A DNA stretch of 6,751 nt from Thermaerobacter marianensis. GTDB lineage: Bacteria > Bacillota > Sulfobacillia > DYIH01 > DYIG01. Both the position numbers and the translations under genes were made by a program. Positions 1 to 5,900 of the stretch are shown piece by piece. Positions within the stretch are counted from its first letter, which is position 1. Every line of letters begins with the position of its first letter. The notes below the pieces were generated by a model. That model worked only from the letters and a program-made list of their open reading frames with translations. It was not told the origin of the DNA and did no database searches. The stretch is from assembly GCA_020723725.1 (NCBI GenBank), contig DYIG01000087.1:1-6751 (forward strand), given 5' to 3'.

Positions 1-344
1 AATGAACCGGCGGAAACACCCAATATGAAGCCCGGCCCCAGAATCTGCCGCGCCTCACGGGCCGGTATGTCGTCTTGGCCCAGGTGAACCCCCTGCGCCC
101 CGGCAGCCAGCGCCACATCAAGCCGGTCGTTGATGATAAGGGCAACCCCCGCCTCGGCGCAGACCCTGGAGGCCTCCACAGTGAACGCGTAGAGATCCCT
201 TGCCGTGGCATTTTTGTCGCGGATCTGTACAAGGCCAGCTCCACCGGTGATGGCCGCGCGAACGATGTCAAGGTGACCTCTCCCGTTAAGGACGGGGTCA
301 GTGACCACATAAACCCCGTTCTTGACCAGGGTCTTAAAGTTCAC
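1..344 (-). CDS. thiE: Thiamine-phosphate synthase, partial (C-terminal part beyond left edge)
   Basis: ThiE joins HMP pyrophosphate to the thiazole phosphate (HET-P) to give thiamine monophosphate in the cytoplasm. The visible 114 residues are about half of the usual 210-220 and follow the ThiE TIM-barrel order: an opening strand VYVVTDP (11-17), the phosphate/pyrimidine-binding strand LVQIRDK (38-44), INDRLDVALAAGAQGVHLGQ (71-90), DDIP (91-94) and the start of ILGVS (107-111). The start is GTG at 344, with GGAGGG 8 nt upstream. The gene begins inside the 3' end of thiD in another frame (11-nt overlap), so the two are very probably translationally coupled. The family call is firm. The C-terminal half, including the end of the active site, cannot be judged here. 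Confidence 0.95.
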   Translation of the reverse strand, partial: MNFKTLVKNGVYVVTDPVLNGRGHLDIVRAAITGGAGLVQIRDKNATARDLYAFTVEASRVCAEAGVALIINDRLDVALAAGAQGVHLGQDDIPAREARQILGPGFILGVSAGS

Positions 345-1155
345 GACTGCAGCCCTCCAAACCCGCCCAGTGGTTGACAGGGCCGCAACCCCCGCCCAGT
401 GTTAACCCCTGTCGCAGGGCGGCTCTGACATAAATCTTGGCGATCTCCACAGCCCGCGGCACGGTAACCCCCCTGGCCAGGGACGCCGCAAGGGCAGCCG
501 AGAATGTGCACCCTGTGCCGTGCCCGGAACCGGACTGTATTCGCTCACTCCGCAGTTCGTAGAAGTCCGTCCCATCGAAAACGGTGTCCACCGCCTCATC
601 GGTCAGTGGCAGGTGCCCTCCCTTGATGACGACCCAGGGCACCCCCATAGCATGGATCCGCCGGGCCGCGTCCCTGACCGCTGGCAGCCCGTCGATCCTA
701 ACCTCGGCCAGAATCTCGGCCTCGGGGATGTTAGGCGTCACCACATGGGCAACAGGCAGCAGGTAGCGCCGGAGGGCATGGACGGCAGCAGGCATCATCA
801 AGGCGGCCCCCCCTTTGGCAGCCACCACGGGGTCCACGACAAGGCGCGGTATGCCAAAACGGCGTACGGCCTCAGCTACCGCCATGACTATGCCCGGCGA
901 CCAAAGCACCCCCGTCTTGGCGGCGTCGATGCCAATGTCAGTGGCCACAGCGGCAATCTGTGATGAAATGACATCCGGGGGGACTGGCAACACGCTGACG
1001 ACGCCATGGGTATTCTGAACGGTGACAGACGTAACCGCCGTCATTCCGTACACGCCCAGGCTATAAAAGGTCTTTAGATCGGCTTGAATGCCCGCGCCTC
1101 CACCGCTATCCGAACCGGCAATGGTTAGCGCCCTTGCAACATGCCCCGCCAGCAT
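334..1155 (-). CDS. thiD: Hydroxymethylpyrimidine / HMP-phosphate kinase
   Basis: ThiD is a ribokinase-fold enzyme that phosphorylates 4-amino-5-hydroxymethyl-2-methylpyrimidine twice, giving HMP-PP for ThiE. The 273 residues match the usual 265-275. Visible motifs are the HMP-binding GSDSGGGAGIQADLKTF (14-30), the NTHGVV segment (48-53), TPNIPEAE (140-147), VIKGGH (176-181) and the anion-hole/catalytic GSGHGTGCTFSAA (209-221), whose Cys216 corresponds to the conserved ThiD cysteine. It ends with a typical GPVNHW. The frame is open further upstream to a TTG at 1185, but I chose ATG at 1155: AGGGGA lies 8 nt before it, and the ATG follows the upstream regulator stop codon by 1 nt. The 3' end overlaps thiE. 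No TPP riboswitch-like leader is evident, so control probably comes from the upstream regulator or its promoter. Confidence 0.96.
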   Translation of the reverse strand: MLAGHVARALTIAGSDSGGGAGIQADLKTFYSLGVYGMTAVTSVTVQNTHGVVSVLPVPPDVISSQIAAVATDIGIDAAKTGVLWSPGIVMAVAEAVRRFGIPRLVVDPVVAAKGGAALMMPAAVHALRRYLLPVAHVVTPNIPEAEILAEVRIDGLPAVRDAARRIHAMGVPWVVIKGGHLPLTDEAVDTVFDGTDFYELRSERIQSGSGHGTGCTFSAALAASLARGVTVPRAVEIAKIYVRAALRQGLTLGGGCGPVNHWAGLEGCSREL

Positions 1156-1156
1156 C

Positions 1157-1567
1157 TCAGCAGTCCCCTTCCCCGCTAACTTCAATTATTACATTTCTAT
1201 CTGTCCTGGTGTAATAACCATAATCATCCCGGATTAAACCGAGTATCTCGAGTTCGGCCGCTGCTACCAGACCTTCACTGCCGAACCGATCATAAACCTT
1301 ACCCAGCGATTCAGGCCGGGAACCGAAACATTCCAGAACTTTGTTAAGCAACGGGGAGAGACGAACCTTAACGGGCTCCTCAGTGGCCGGGGCGGCGCTG
1401 ACCGATTGGTTATCGGCGGTTTGACCCGGGACATCGAACTTCGACAACATGACCCGATTGTTTTCGATTTGCAGGAGGATGGCATCCCCTTCCTTCCACC
1501 CCAGAGCCAGCCTCACCTCTTTGGGAACAACGATCACACCCCGTTGGCATAGCTTAATAAGAATCAT
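1157..1567 (-). CDS. AbrB/SpoVT-type DNA-binding protein with DprA-like winged-helix C-terminus
   Basis: A 136-residue putative transcription regulator. Residues 1-44 fit a SpoVT/AbrB swapped-hairpin domain: KLCQRGVIVVPKEVR (5-19), then LGWKEGD (22-28) and the closing strand RVMLSKF (38-44). A polar, probably flexible linker follows (45-68). Residues 69-120 read like the small winged helix at the C-terminus of DprA: LSPLLNKVLECF, a helix-turn-helix stretch, AELEILGLIRDDYGYY, then a basic/acidic tail. The second assignment is by eye and less certain. The frame is open upstream to 1762, but that part overlaps argS and lacks family similarity. ATG at 1567 is preceded by the near-perfect ribosome binding site GGAGGTGA. 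thiD starts 1 nt after the stop. No MazF-like toxin lies beside it, so a toxin-antitoxin role is not supported. A role as autoregulator or regulator of the thi genes is inference. Confidence 0.8.
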   Translation of the reverse strand: MILIKLCQRGVIVVPKEVRLALGWKEGDAILLQIENNRVMLSKFDVPGQTADNQSVSAAPATEEPVKVRLSPLLNKVLECFGSRPESLGKVYDRFGSEGLVAAAELEILGLIRDDYGYYTRTDRNVIIEVSGEGDC

Positions 1568-1571
1568 CTCA

Positions 1572-1587
1572 CCTCCCTCATCAAGGG
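1572..1587 (-). promoter_or_regulatory. Ribosome binding site of the AbrB-like gene, within a possible small hairpin
   Basis: GGAGGTGA, complementary to the 16S 3' end, sits just before the ATG at 1567 (4 nt between GGAGG and ATG). In the transcript CCCUU and GAGGG can pair around a GAU loop (1575-1587), covering part of the binding site. The ribosome binding site is clear and fixes the start. The hairpin is short and its role is speculative. Confidence 0.5.
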
Positions 1588-1603
1588 GGTTAGGTTTTTT
1601 CAA

Positions 1604-1635
1604 TCTGAAAATCTGAATTTCTGAAAATCTGATTG
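1604..1635. repeat. Four tandem 8-bp TCTGA-type repeats, candidate operator
   Basis: On the plus strand, TCTGA occurs at 1604, 1612, 1620 and 1628, exactly 8 bp apart. The octamers are TCTGAAAA, TCTGAATT, TCTGAAAA and TCTGATTG. The block also reads as a perfect 13-bp direct repeat (1604-1616 and 1620-1632) with a 3-bp spacer. It lies in the AT-rich gap upstream of the AbrB-like gene, just downstream of a TTGACA box on the minus strand, so a bound protein would sit over the promoter. The repeat is seen directly. The operator function is inferred. Confidence 0.65.
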
Positions 1636-1639
1636 TCAA
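1611..1639 (-). promoter_or_regulatory. Possible promoter for the regulator-thiD-thiE unit
   Basis: A perfect TTGACA (-35) lies at 1634-1639 on the minus strand. At 17-nt spacing the -10 position is TCAGAT (1611-1616), which matches TATAAT at only three positions. The 124-nt gap after argS is the only long one within the minus-strand gene run and is AT-rich, which favours a promoter here. A weak -10 under the repeat block would suit an activated or repressed promoter. Low confidence. Confidence 0.35.
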
Positions 1640-1691
1640 AACCAAACACTCAACGTTAATACTCCATATTTTACCATATGCAAAAAGACTG

Positions 1692-3515
1692 TTACATGCG
1701 TTCGGGAGCGGAGACCCCCAGGAGGGACAGCGTGTTGAAAAGGACCTGGCGGGCCGCGGCAACCAGCATCAGACGGGCGGCCGTGAGGTCGGGGTCATCG
1801 CCCAGCACCCGGCAGCGAGTGTAGAAGGCGTGGAAAAGGGTCGCCAGTTCTTGGGCATAAACGGTTAAACGGTGGGGTTCGCGACGTTCCGCAGCATCCG
1901 ATACCTCCCCGGGGAAAGCGGCCATCTTCATCATGAGATCCCGCTCGGCTTCCTCAACCAGAAGCTCCCCAAGGGTGCGCGTGCCCTTCTGCTTGCCGTC
2001 GGCGGGCTGCATGCCATCGCCATCGGCATCCCCTCGGCGCTCCTCCGCCTGCCGCAAGATACTGCATATCCGGGCATGCGCGTACTGGACGTAATAAACA
2101 GGGTTCTCCGAAGCCTGCAGGCGGGCCAGGTCGATATCGAAGTCCATGTGACTGTCGATCGAACGCATCAGGAACATAAAACGGGCCGCATCGGTGCCGA
2201 CATCGGAGAGGAACTCCTCCATGGTGACGAATTCACCGGCTCGCTTGGACATCTTAACGGTTTGACCGTCCCTAACCAGCCGCACCATCTGGTTGAGCAG
2301 CACTTCGAGGGAGGCCGGGTAACCCAGGGCCTGGAGGGCAGCCTGCATGCGCGGGACATATCCGTGATGGTCTTGCCCCCAAATGTCGATGAGTCTGGAG
2401 AACCCCCGTTCAAACTTGGTGAGGTGGTACGCTATATCCGCAAGGAAATAGGTGTATTCCCCGGAACTCCTCACCAGAACCCGGTCCTGGTCGTCACCGA
2501 ATGAGGTACTCTGAAACCAGATGGCGCCGTCTTTCTTATAGGTGTAGCCGTTATCGGTCAGGATGCCAAGGGCCCGTTCCGGCCCCCCGGATTCACGGAC
2601 AGCGGACTCCCTGTACCAGGTGTCATAGCGCACCCCGTAGCGTGCCAGCACCCCCTGCTGACCGGCGACGATCCTTTCCACAGCGAACCGCCCAAGCCCC
2701 TCCCGCAGGGCGGCAAGCTCCCGGGCGCTCCCCCCCGGTTCCGGGTGGGCTTGCAGGACCTGGCGAGCCGCATGACCATCGACGCCCTCAAGGAACTCCC
2801 GGGCCAGGTCGGCAACGTATTCACCGGGGTATGCCCCCTCAGGCAATTCAATTCCTTGACCCAGTGCCTGGCGGCAGCGTATCTCCATCGCCAGCGCCAG
2901 CTTGCCGAACTGGTTGCCCGCATCGTTAACGTAATACTCACGGGAGACGTCATACCCGGCGGCCGCGAGGACATTGGCCAGGCTGTCACCGAAGGCTGCC
3001 GCACGGGCGTTAACCACGTTCAAAGGCCCCGTTGGGTTGGCGCTGACGAACTCCACCAAGACCTTCATTCCTTGTCCGTGACCTGTGCGGCCATAGGCGG
3101 GCCCTAACTCATTAACAAGGGGAACAACCGCAGCCAGCCACCCCGGCTTCAAGGTGAGGTTTATGAACCCCGGCCCGGCCACCTCCAGGCGCTCAACCAC
3201 GACACCCCCGGGGTCGCGGTCCCCCTGGTCCGCGGCAGCGGGGAAATGGCACGTGGGGAAATGGCGTGCCACCGCTTCCGCGACCTGCCGCGGCGACCGT
3301 TTCAGGCGGCCTGCCAGCACCAAAGCGAGGTTGGTCGCAAAGTCCCCATGCTCTTTTTCCTTGGGGGGCTCGACGGTGAATGGGGGCAGCCCTCTATCCC
3401 CTGCGCCAACCGATAACGCATCCCCGGGTAGGTCGCCAGCGGCTATGGCCGACGCCAAAGCGGCCCGGAGTTGCCCCTGAAGACGCGTCCTTACCTCGCC
3501 GAGAAGATCCCTCAT
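1692..3515 (-). CDS. argS: Arginyl-tRNA synthetase with altered HIGH motif
   Basis: ArgRS is a monomeric class I enzyme that charges tRNA-Arg in the cytoplasm and needs the tRNA for arginine activation. At 607 residues it is within or slightly above the usual range (about 550-600). Domains in order: the N-terminal tRNA D-loop-binding domain with EHGDFATNLALVLAGRL (55-71); the Rossmann catalytic core with LVEFVSANPTGPL (153-165), REYYVNDAGNQ (192-202), the IDIWGQDHHGYVPR stretch (376-389) and an intact KMSKRAG (421-427); and the C-terminal DALR anticodon-binding domain from about 475, ending in the typical LLGVSAPERM. The oddity is that the HIGH position reads NVVN (166-169). A hydrophilic stretch at about 491-514 looks like a surface insertion in the DALR domain. 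Start ATG at 3515, with AAGGGG 10 nt upstream. It follows speB by 56 nt, probably in the same transcript. Confidence 0.97.
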   Translation of the reverse strand: MRDLLGEVRTRLQGQLRAALASAIAAGDLPGDALSVGAGDRGLPPFTVEPPKEKEHGDFATNLALVLAGRLKRSPRQVAEAVARHFPTCHFPAAADQGDRDPGGVVVERLEVAGPGFINLTLKPGWLAAVVPLVNELGPAYGRTGHGQGMKVLVEFVSANPTGPLNVVNARAAAFGDSLANVLAAAGYDVSREYYVNDAGNQFGKLALAMEIRCRQALGQGIELPEGAYPGEYVADLAREFLEGVDGHAARQVLQAHPEPGGSARELAALREGLGRFAVERIVAGQQGVLARYGVRYDTWYRESAVRESGGPERALGILTDNGYTYKKDGAIWFQSTSFGDDQDRVLVRSSGEYTYFLADIAYHLTKFERGFSRLIDIWGQDHHGYVPRMQAALQALGYPASLEVLLNQMVRLVRDGQTVKMSKRAGEFVTMEEFLSDVGTDAARFMFLMRSIDSHMDFDIDLARLQASENPVYYVQYAHARICSILRQAEERRGDADGDGMQPADGKQKGTRTLGELLVEEAERDLMMKMAAFPGEVSDAAERREPHRLTVYAQELATLFHAFYTRCRVLGDDPDLTAARLMLVAAARQVLFNTLSLLGVSAPERM

Positions 3516-3519
3516 TCGT

Positions 3520-3567
3520 TCACAACCCCTTTTTGACCGGGCCTCGTAACATGAGCTTTTTCACCAT
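3520..3567 (-). other. 15-codon open frame between speB and argS (uncertain leader peptide)
   Basis: The 56-nt speB-argS gap contains ATG-GTG-AAA followed by twelve more sense codons and a TGA at 3520-3522, encoding MVKKLMLRGPVKKGL. The stop lies 4 nt before the argS ATG, an arrangement that could couple translation. It has one arginine codon (CGA). AGGGG precedes the ATG by only 1 nt, which is too close for good initiation. A 15-codon frame can easily arise by chance, so this is only a candidate. Confidence 0.15.
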
Positions 3568-3571
3568 GCCC

Positions 3572-4444
3572 CTAGCAAAAGGAAAGAATGGCCTCGCGAA
3601 GTAGTTTAGCCCCCAATATGGCTGTCCTCTCCGAATGATCCATTGGGGGGCAGATTTCAACCACATCAAACCCCACCACCCGGCGGCCTCTCAGCAGGTG
3701 AACCGCCTGTATGATCTCGCCGGAACTGACACCGCCCGGCTCCGGCGTGCCGGTGCCGGGGGCAAAAGCCGGGTCGACCACATCTATGTCAATGGTGACG
3801 TAGATTGGCGCATCCCCGAGGTTCTGCAGGGCTTCTCGCAGCGGACGCAGGACTTCCCCGGGGAAGAAATTCGTCCGCTCCCTGGCATAGGCGACCTCGT
3901 CCGCGGTGCCGGAACGGATACCGAACTGATACACACGACGCGGGGGGAGTTTTTCGGCACAAAGCCGTATGGCGGTGGCGTGCGACATTTTTTCCCCCAT
4001 GTAGTCACCTCGGAGGTCGGCATGGGCATCGAAGTGCAAAATGACTAGATCAGGGTGGGTATCTGCTACGGCGTCCACCACCGGCCAGGTCACAAGGTGC
4101 TCCCCGCCGATCATCAGAGGGATACGCCCCCCTCTGACGACCTCCCTTGCCACCCTGCCTATGGCTTCAAGGGAAGCAGAGACATTGCCCCAGGCAAGAG
4201 AAACGTCACCGGCATCGAAGAATGGGTGATCGGCCAGGTCTTCCCCCAGCGCGAGACTGTGCTCCTCCAGCACGTCGGAAGCCTCACGAACCCTGGAGGG
4301 CGCAAGGCGGCTACCCGGCCTGTACGTCACCGTGAAGTCCATGGGCGCCCCGAACAGAACCGCGCGCGAGGCATCAAGATCCGGGCAGGCACCCAGAAAA
4401 CCGGCCCGCCGTTCCAGAAGGCCTTCCAACCCCTTCATTGGCAT
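3572..4444 (-). CDS. speB: Agmatinase-family ureohydrolase
   Basis: A binuclear-manganese ureohydrolase of the arginase/agmatinase fold that releases urea from a guanidino compound. It most likely converts agmatine to putrescine, or N1-aminopropylagmatine to spermidine. The 290 residues equal the Bacillus subtilis SpeB length, and the sequence follows that protein closely: GAPMDFTVTYRPGSR (32-46), FFDAGD (75-80), GGEH with ligand His116, FDAHADLR with Asp139, His141 and Asp143, IRSG (176-179), DIDVVDPAFAPGTGTPEPGG (219-238) with Asp219 and Asp221, and VVEICPPMDHSERTA (261-275). The metal ligands are all present. ATG at 4444 shares one base with the speE stop (TGATG), indicating translational coupling. 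The frame is open upstream to 4504 inside speE. A second ATG at 4438 is an alternative start. Agmatinase is favoured over arginase by sequence and by pdaD and speE upstream. Confidence 0.95.
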   Translation of the reverse strand: MPMKGLEGLLERRAGFLGACPDLDASRAVLFGAPMDFTVTYRPGSRLAPSRVREASDVLEEHSLALGEDLADHPFFDAGDVSLAWGNVSASLEAIGRVAREVVRGGRIPLMIGGEHLVTWPVVDAVADTHPDLVILHFDAHADLRGDYMGEKMSHATAIRLCAEKLPPRRVYQFGIRSGTADEVAYARERTNFFPGEVLRPLREALQNLGDAPIYVTIDIDVVDPAFAPGTGTPEPGGVSSGEIIQAVHLLRGRRVVGFDVVEICPPMDHSERTAILGAKLLREAILSFC

Positions 4445-5286
4445 CAGGCCCTGGGCGTCCCGGGGGATATAAGCTGCTTTACAAAAAGGGGGAGCGCGAA
4501 ACAACCCCGGTGAACCTCGGCGGAGTAATAGCGCGTCTTAAGACCCTCCGCCCGTTTCAGATCCGCGCTCAGGGGATCGGCCTGCTTGGATCCCATGGAA
4601 ATACTCCAAAGCCCCCCCGGATAGGTGGGAATATTGGCAAGGTATAGCCGTACTACCGGGAAAATGCGGTTCAACCCCTCATGAATGCTCTTGATAAGGT
4701 CCCCGTTAAAGAAAGGCGATTCTGTTTGGCCGACAAAGAGCCCTTCAGGGGCCAGGGCCTTAGACACTGAACGGTAAAATTCCTCACGGAAAAGGCCCTC
4801 CGCCGGCCCCACGGGGTCTGTGGAATCGACGATGATAACATCGAACTGCCCCTTTCTCTGCCGGACGAATTCTATTCCGTCAGCAACATGAATCCTGACA
4901 CGAGGGTCTTTGTACCCGGCGGAGATAGCAGGGAAATACTCTTTGCATACCTCTATGACACGCCCATCGATTTCGCAAAGGTGAACCTCTTCGACCGGGT
5001 GTTTGATAACCTCGCGAACGACTCCACCGTCCCCGCCGCCGATTACCAGGACGCGTTTTGGGTTGGGATGGGTTACAAGCGGAACGTGCGCCATCATCTC
5101 GTGATAGACGAACTCGTCGCGATCGGTCGTCATAATCACGTCATCCAGCGCCAAGAGACGGCCGTACTGGCCTGTGTCATAGACCGCAATCTCCTGGAAC
5201 TCGGATCGCTCCTGGTGGAGCACCTTCTTAACCCGGCAGGAAATCCTCAGGTCAGGACTCTGGTTTTCAGTGAACCAGCACTGCAA
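4444..5286 (-). CDS. speE: Spermidine synthase / polyamine aminopropyltransferase
   Basis: SpeE transfers the aminopropyl group of decarboxylated SAM to a diamine acceptor (putrescine, or agmatine in some thermophiles). The 280 residues are close to Bacillus SpeE (276). An N-terminal beta domain (1-55, starting MQCWFTE, compare MSELWYTE) is followed by the Rossmann-like domain. Visible motifs are DEFVYHEMMAHVPL (57-70), the nucleotide-binding GGGDGG (83-88), EID (105-107), ADG (135-137), the active-site DSTDPVGPAEGLF (154-166) with Asp154 and Asp157, and NIPTYPGGLW (218-227). TTG at 5286 was chosen because GGGGG lies 7 nt upstream and the N-terminus then aligns with the family. An upstream in-frame TTG at 5319 would overlap pdaD and lacks a good site. 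The gene starts 23 nt after pdaD and its stop overlaps the speB start. Acceptor preference cannot be read from these residues. Confidence 0.95.
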   Translation of the reverse strand: MQCWFTENQSPDLRISCRVKKVLHQERSEFQEIAVYDTGQYGRLLALDDVIMTTDRDEFVYHEMMAHVPLVTHPNPKRVLVIGGGDGGVVREVIKHPVEEVHLCEIDGRVIEVCKEYFPAISAGYKDPRVRIHVADGIEFVRQRKGQFDVIIVDSTDPVGPAEGLFREEFYRSVSKALAPEGLFVGQTESPFFNGDLIKSIHEGLNRIFPVVRLYLANIPTYPGGLWSISMGSKQADPLSADLKRAEGLKTRYYSAEVHRGCFALPLFVKQLISPGTPRA

Positions 5287-5309
5287 CCCATCACCCCCAT
5301 TTGCAGGCT

Positions 5310-5768
5310 CTAGTACCAAAGAACAGCGGCTGCGACCACCGAGGCGGTCTTGTCCACCACACGCGAAACAGCTTTGACCTTAAGGTCTTTTAGGGCCTTA
5401 TCCCTAGCCACGAAGGCTTCCCGCACCATGTCGCTGACGCGGCGCTCCGCCTCCTCGCGTGAGCAATGACCAGCAAACTCCATAATCACCCCATAGTCGT
5501 CGTGGGAGAAGCCGATGCCTATGGCTGCGGCTATCTCCAGGCCAGGTTGATCACTCATTAAGGAGCCGTAGGCTGTCGGCGTAAGGGCTCCCGGAGGGAC
5601 TGGGAAATCATCCTCGTACTCGCATTCCGGAGGCAATATACTGCTAACCTTGATTAAATTGAGATTGCCGATGCCGGCATCGAGCAGAGCCTTATCGAAG
5701 GCTGTGAGCCGGGCATCCCCTTCCGCGCTACCTGCTGCAAGTTTAACTTTTTTCGGTGTGGGCAACAT
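5310..5768 (-). CDS. pdaD: Pyruvoyl-dependent arginine decarboxylase
   Basis: PvlArgDC decarboxylates arginine to agmatine using a covalently bound pyruvoyl group instead of pyridoxal phosphate. The 152-residue proenzyme has the family length. It is expected to cleave itself between Ser42 and Ser43 in KVSSILPP, giving a beta chain of 42 residues and an alpha chain of 110 residues whose N-terminal serine becomes pyruvoyl. NLNLIKVSS places Asn37 six residues before the pyruvoyl serine, as in the archaeal enzyme, and Glu97 in VIMEFAG is the likely counterpart of the catalytic glutamate. Start ATG at 5768 with GGGGAGG 9 nt upstream. The N-terminus MLPTPKK and the AEGD segment fit bacterial members. 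It is first in the run, directly behind a strong promoter and ahead of speE and speB, which supports arginine as substrate. Related pyruvoyl histidine and aspartate decarboxylases differ in length and motifs. Confidence 0.95.
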   Translation of the reverse strand: MLPTPKKVKLAAGSAEGDARLTAFDKALLDAGIGNLNLIKVSSILPPECEYEDDFPVPPGALTPTAYGSLMSDQPGLEIAAAIGIGFSHDDYGVIMEFAGHCSREEAERRVSDMVREAFVARDKALKDLKVKAVSRVVDKTASVVAAAVLWY

Positions 5769-5802
5769 CCCTGGGAGCCTCCCCTGCCAAAATTACAGAC
5801 GT

Positions 5803-5830
5803 ATTATAGCACCGCCTGCCCGCTTGTAAA
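5803..5830 (-). promoter_or_regulatory. Sigma-70/SigA-type promoter of the pdaD-speE-speB(-argS) operon
   Basis: On the minus strand TTTACA (5825-5830, 5/6 match to TTGACA) and a perfect TATAAT (5803-5808) are separated by 16 nt. Transcription should start near 5796, leaving a short leader of about 28 nt before the pdaD ATG. The leader carries GGGGAGG and a GGGAG-C-CTCCC inverted repeat on the plus strand (5773-5783) over the ribosome binding site, too tightly spaced to be a convincing hairpin. No terminator is seen between pdaD and argS, so the four genes are probably co-transcribed. Confidence 0.75.
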
Positions 5831-5881
5831 GATTATTTTCCCAGCCTGCTGCAGATACTAACCCAAGCCAATCATATAAAG

Positions 5882-5896
5882 GGAGGAACTTCCTTC
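5882..5896 (+). promoter_or_regulatory. Ribosome binding site of the penicillin-binding protein gene, able to form a hairpin
   Basis: GGGAGG (5881-5886) is the only ribosome binding site before GTG 5901, but it sits 14 nt upstream, farther than usual. GGAGG (5882-5886) can pair with CCUUC (5892-5896) around an AACUU loop, burying the site in a 5-bp stem. The pairing includes one G-U pair. It may be chance or may limit translation. No convincing promoter for the gene was found in 5810-5880. TATAAA at 5875-5880 is too close to the ribosome binding site and lacks a -35 box. Confidence 0.35.
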
Positions 5897-5900
5897 ACCG

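Noticed and set aside
75..377. A 100-codon plus-strand frame at the left edge
   Set aside because: The minus strand here encodes clear ThiE sequence (VQIRDK, INDRLDVALAAG). The plus-strand frame is its shadow.
520..963. A 147-codon plus-strand open frame antisense to thiD
   Set aside because: Composition is rich in Pro, Gly, His and Arg with no motif, as expected of the complement of a real gene. thiD has all its family motifs.
1157..1567. MazE-like antitoxin of a toxin-antitoxin pair
   Set aside because: No toxin-like gene lies on either side. The neighbours are argS and thiD, and the long C-terminal domain is not typical of MazE.
1568..1691. TPP riboswitch, T-box or terminator in the argS-regulator gap
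   Set aside because: No TPP aptamer core, no T-box signature and no GC stem followed by a T run was found. Only the octamer repeats and a short hairpin are visible.
1568..1762. N-terminal extension of the AbrB-like frame
   Set aside because: It would overlap argS and runs through non-coding-like AT-rich sequence. The AbrB domain and a near-perfect ribosome binding site start exactly at ATG 1567.
1872..2504. A 210-codon plus-strand open frame
   Set aside because: It lies entirely antisense to argS, which is unmistakable. The translation shows no recognisable domain and it has no ribosome binding site evidence. GC-rich codon use opens the opposite strand.
4055..5313. Plus-strand frames at 4055-4513 and 4888-5313
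   Set aside because: Both are complements of speB and speE coding sequence and show no family features of their own.
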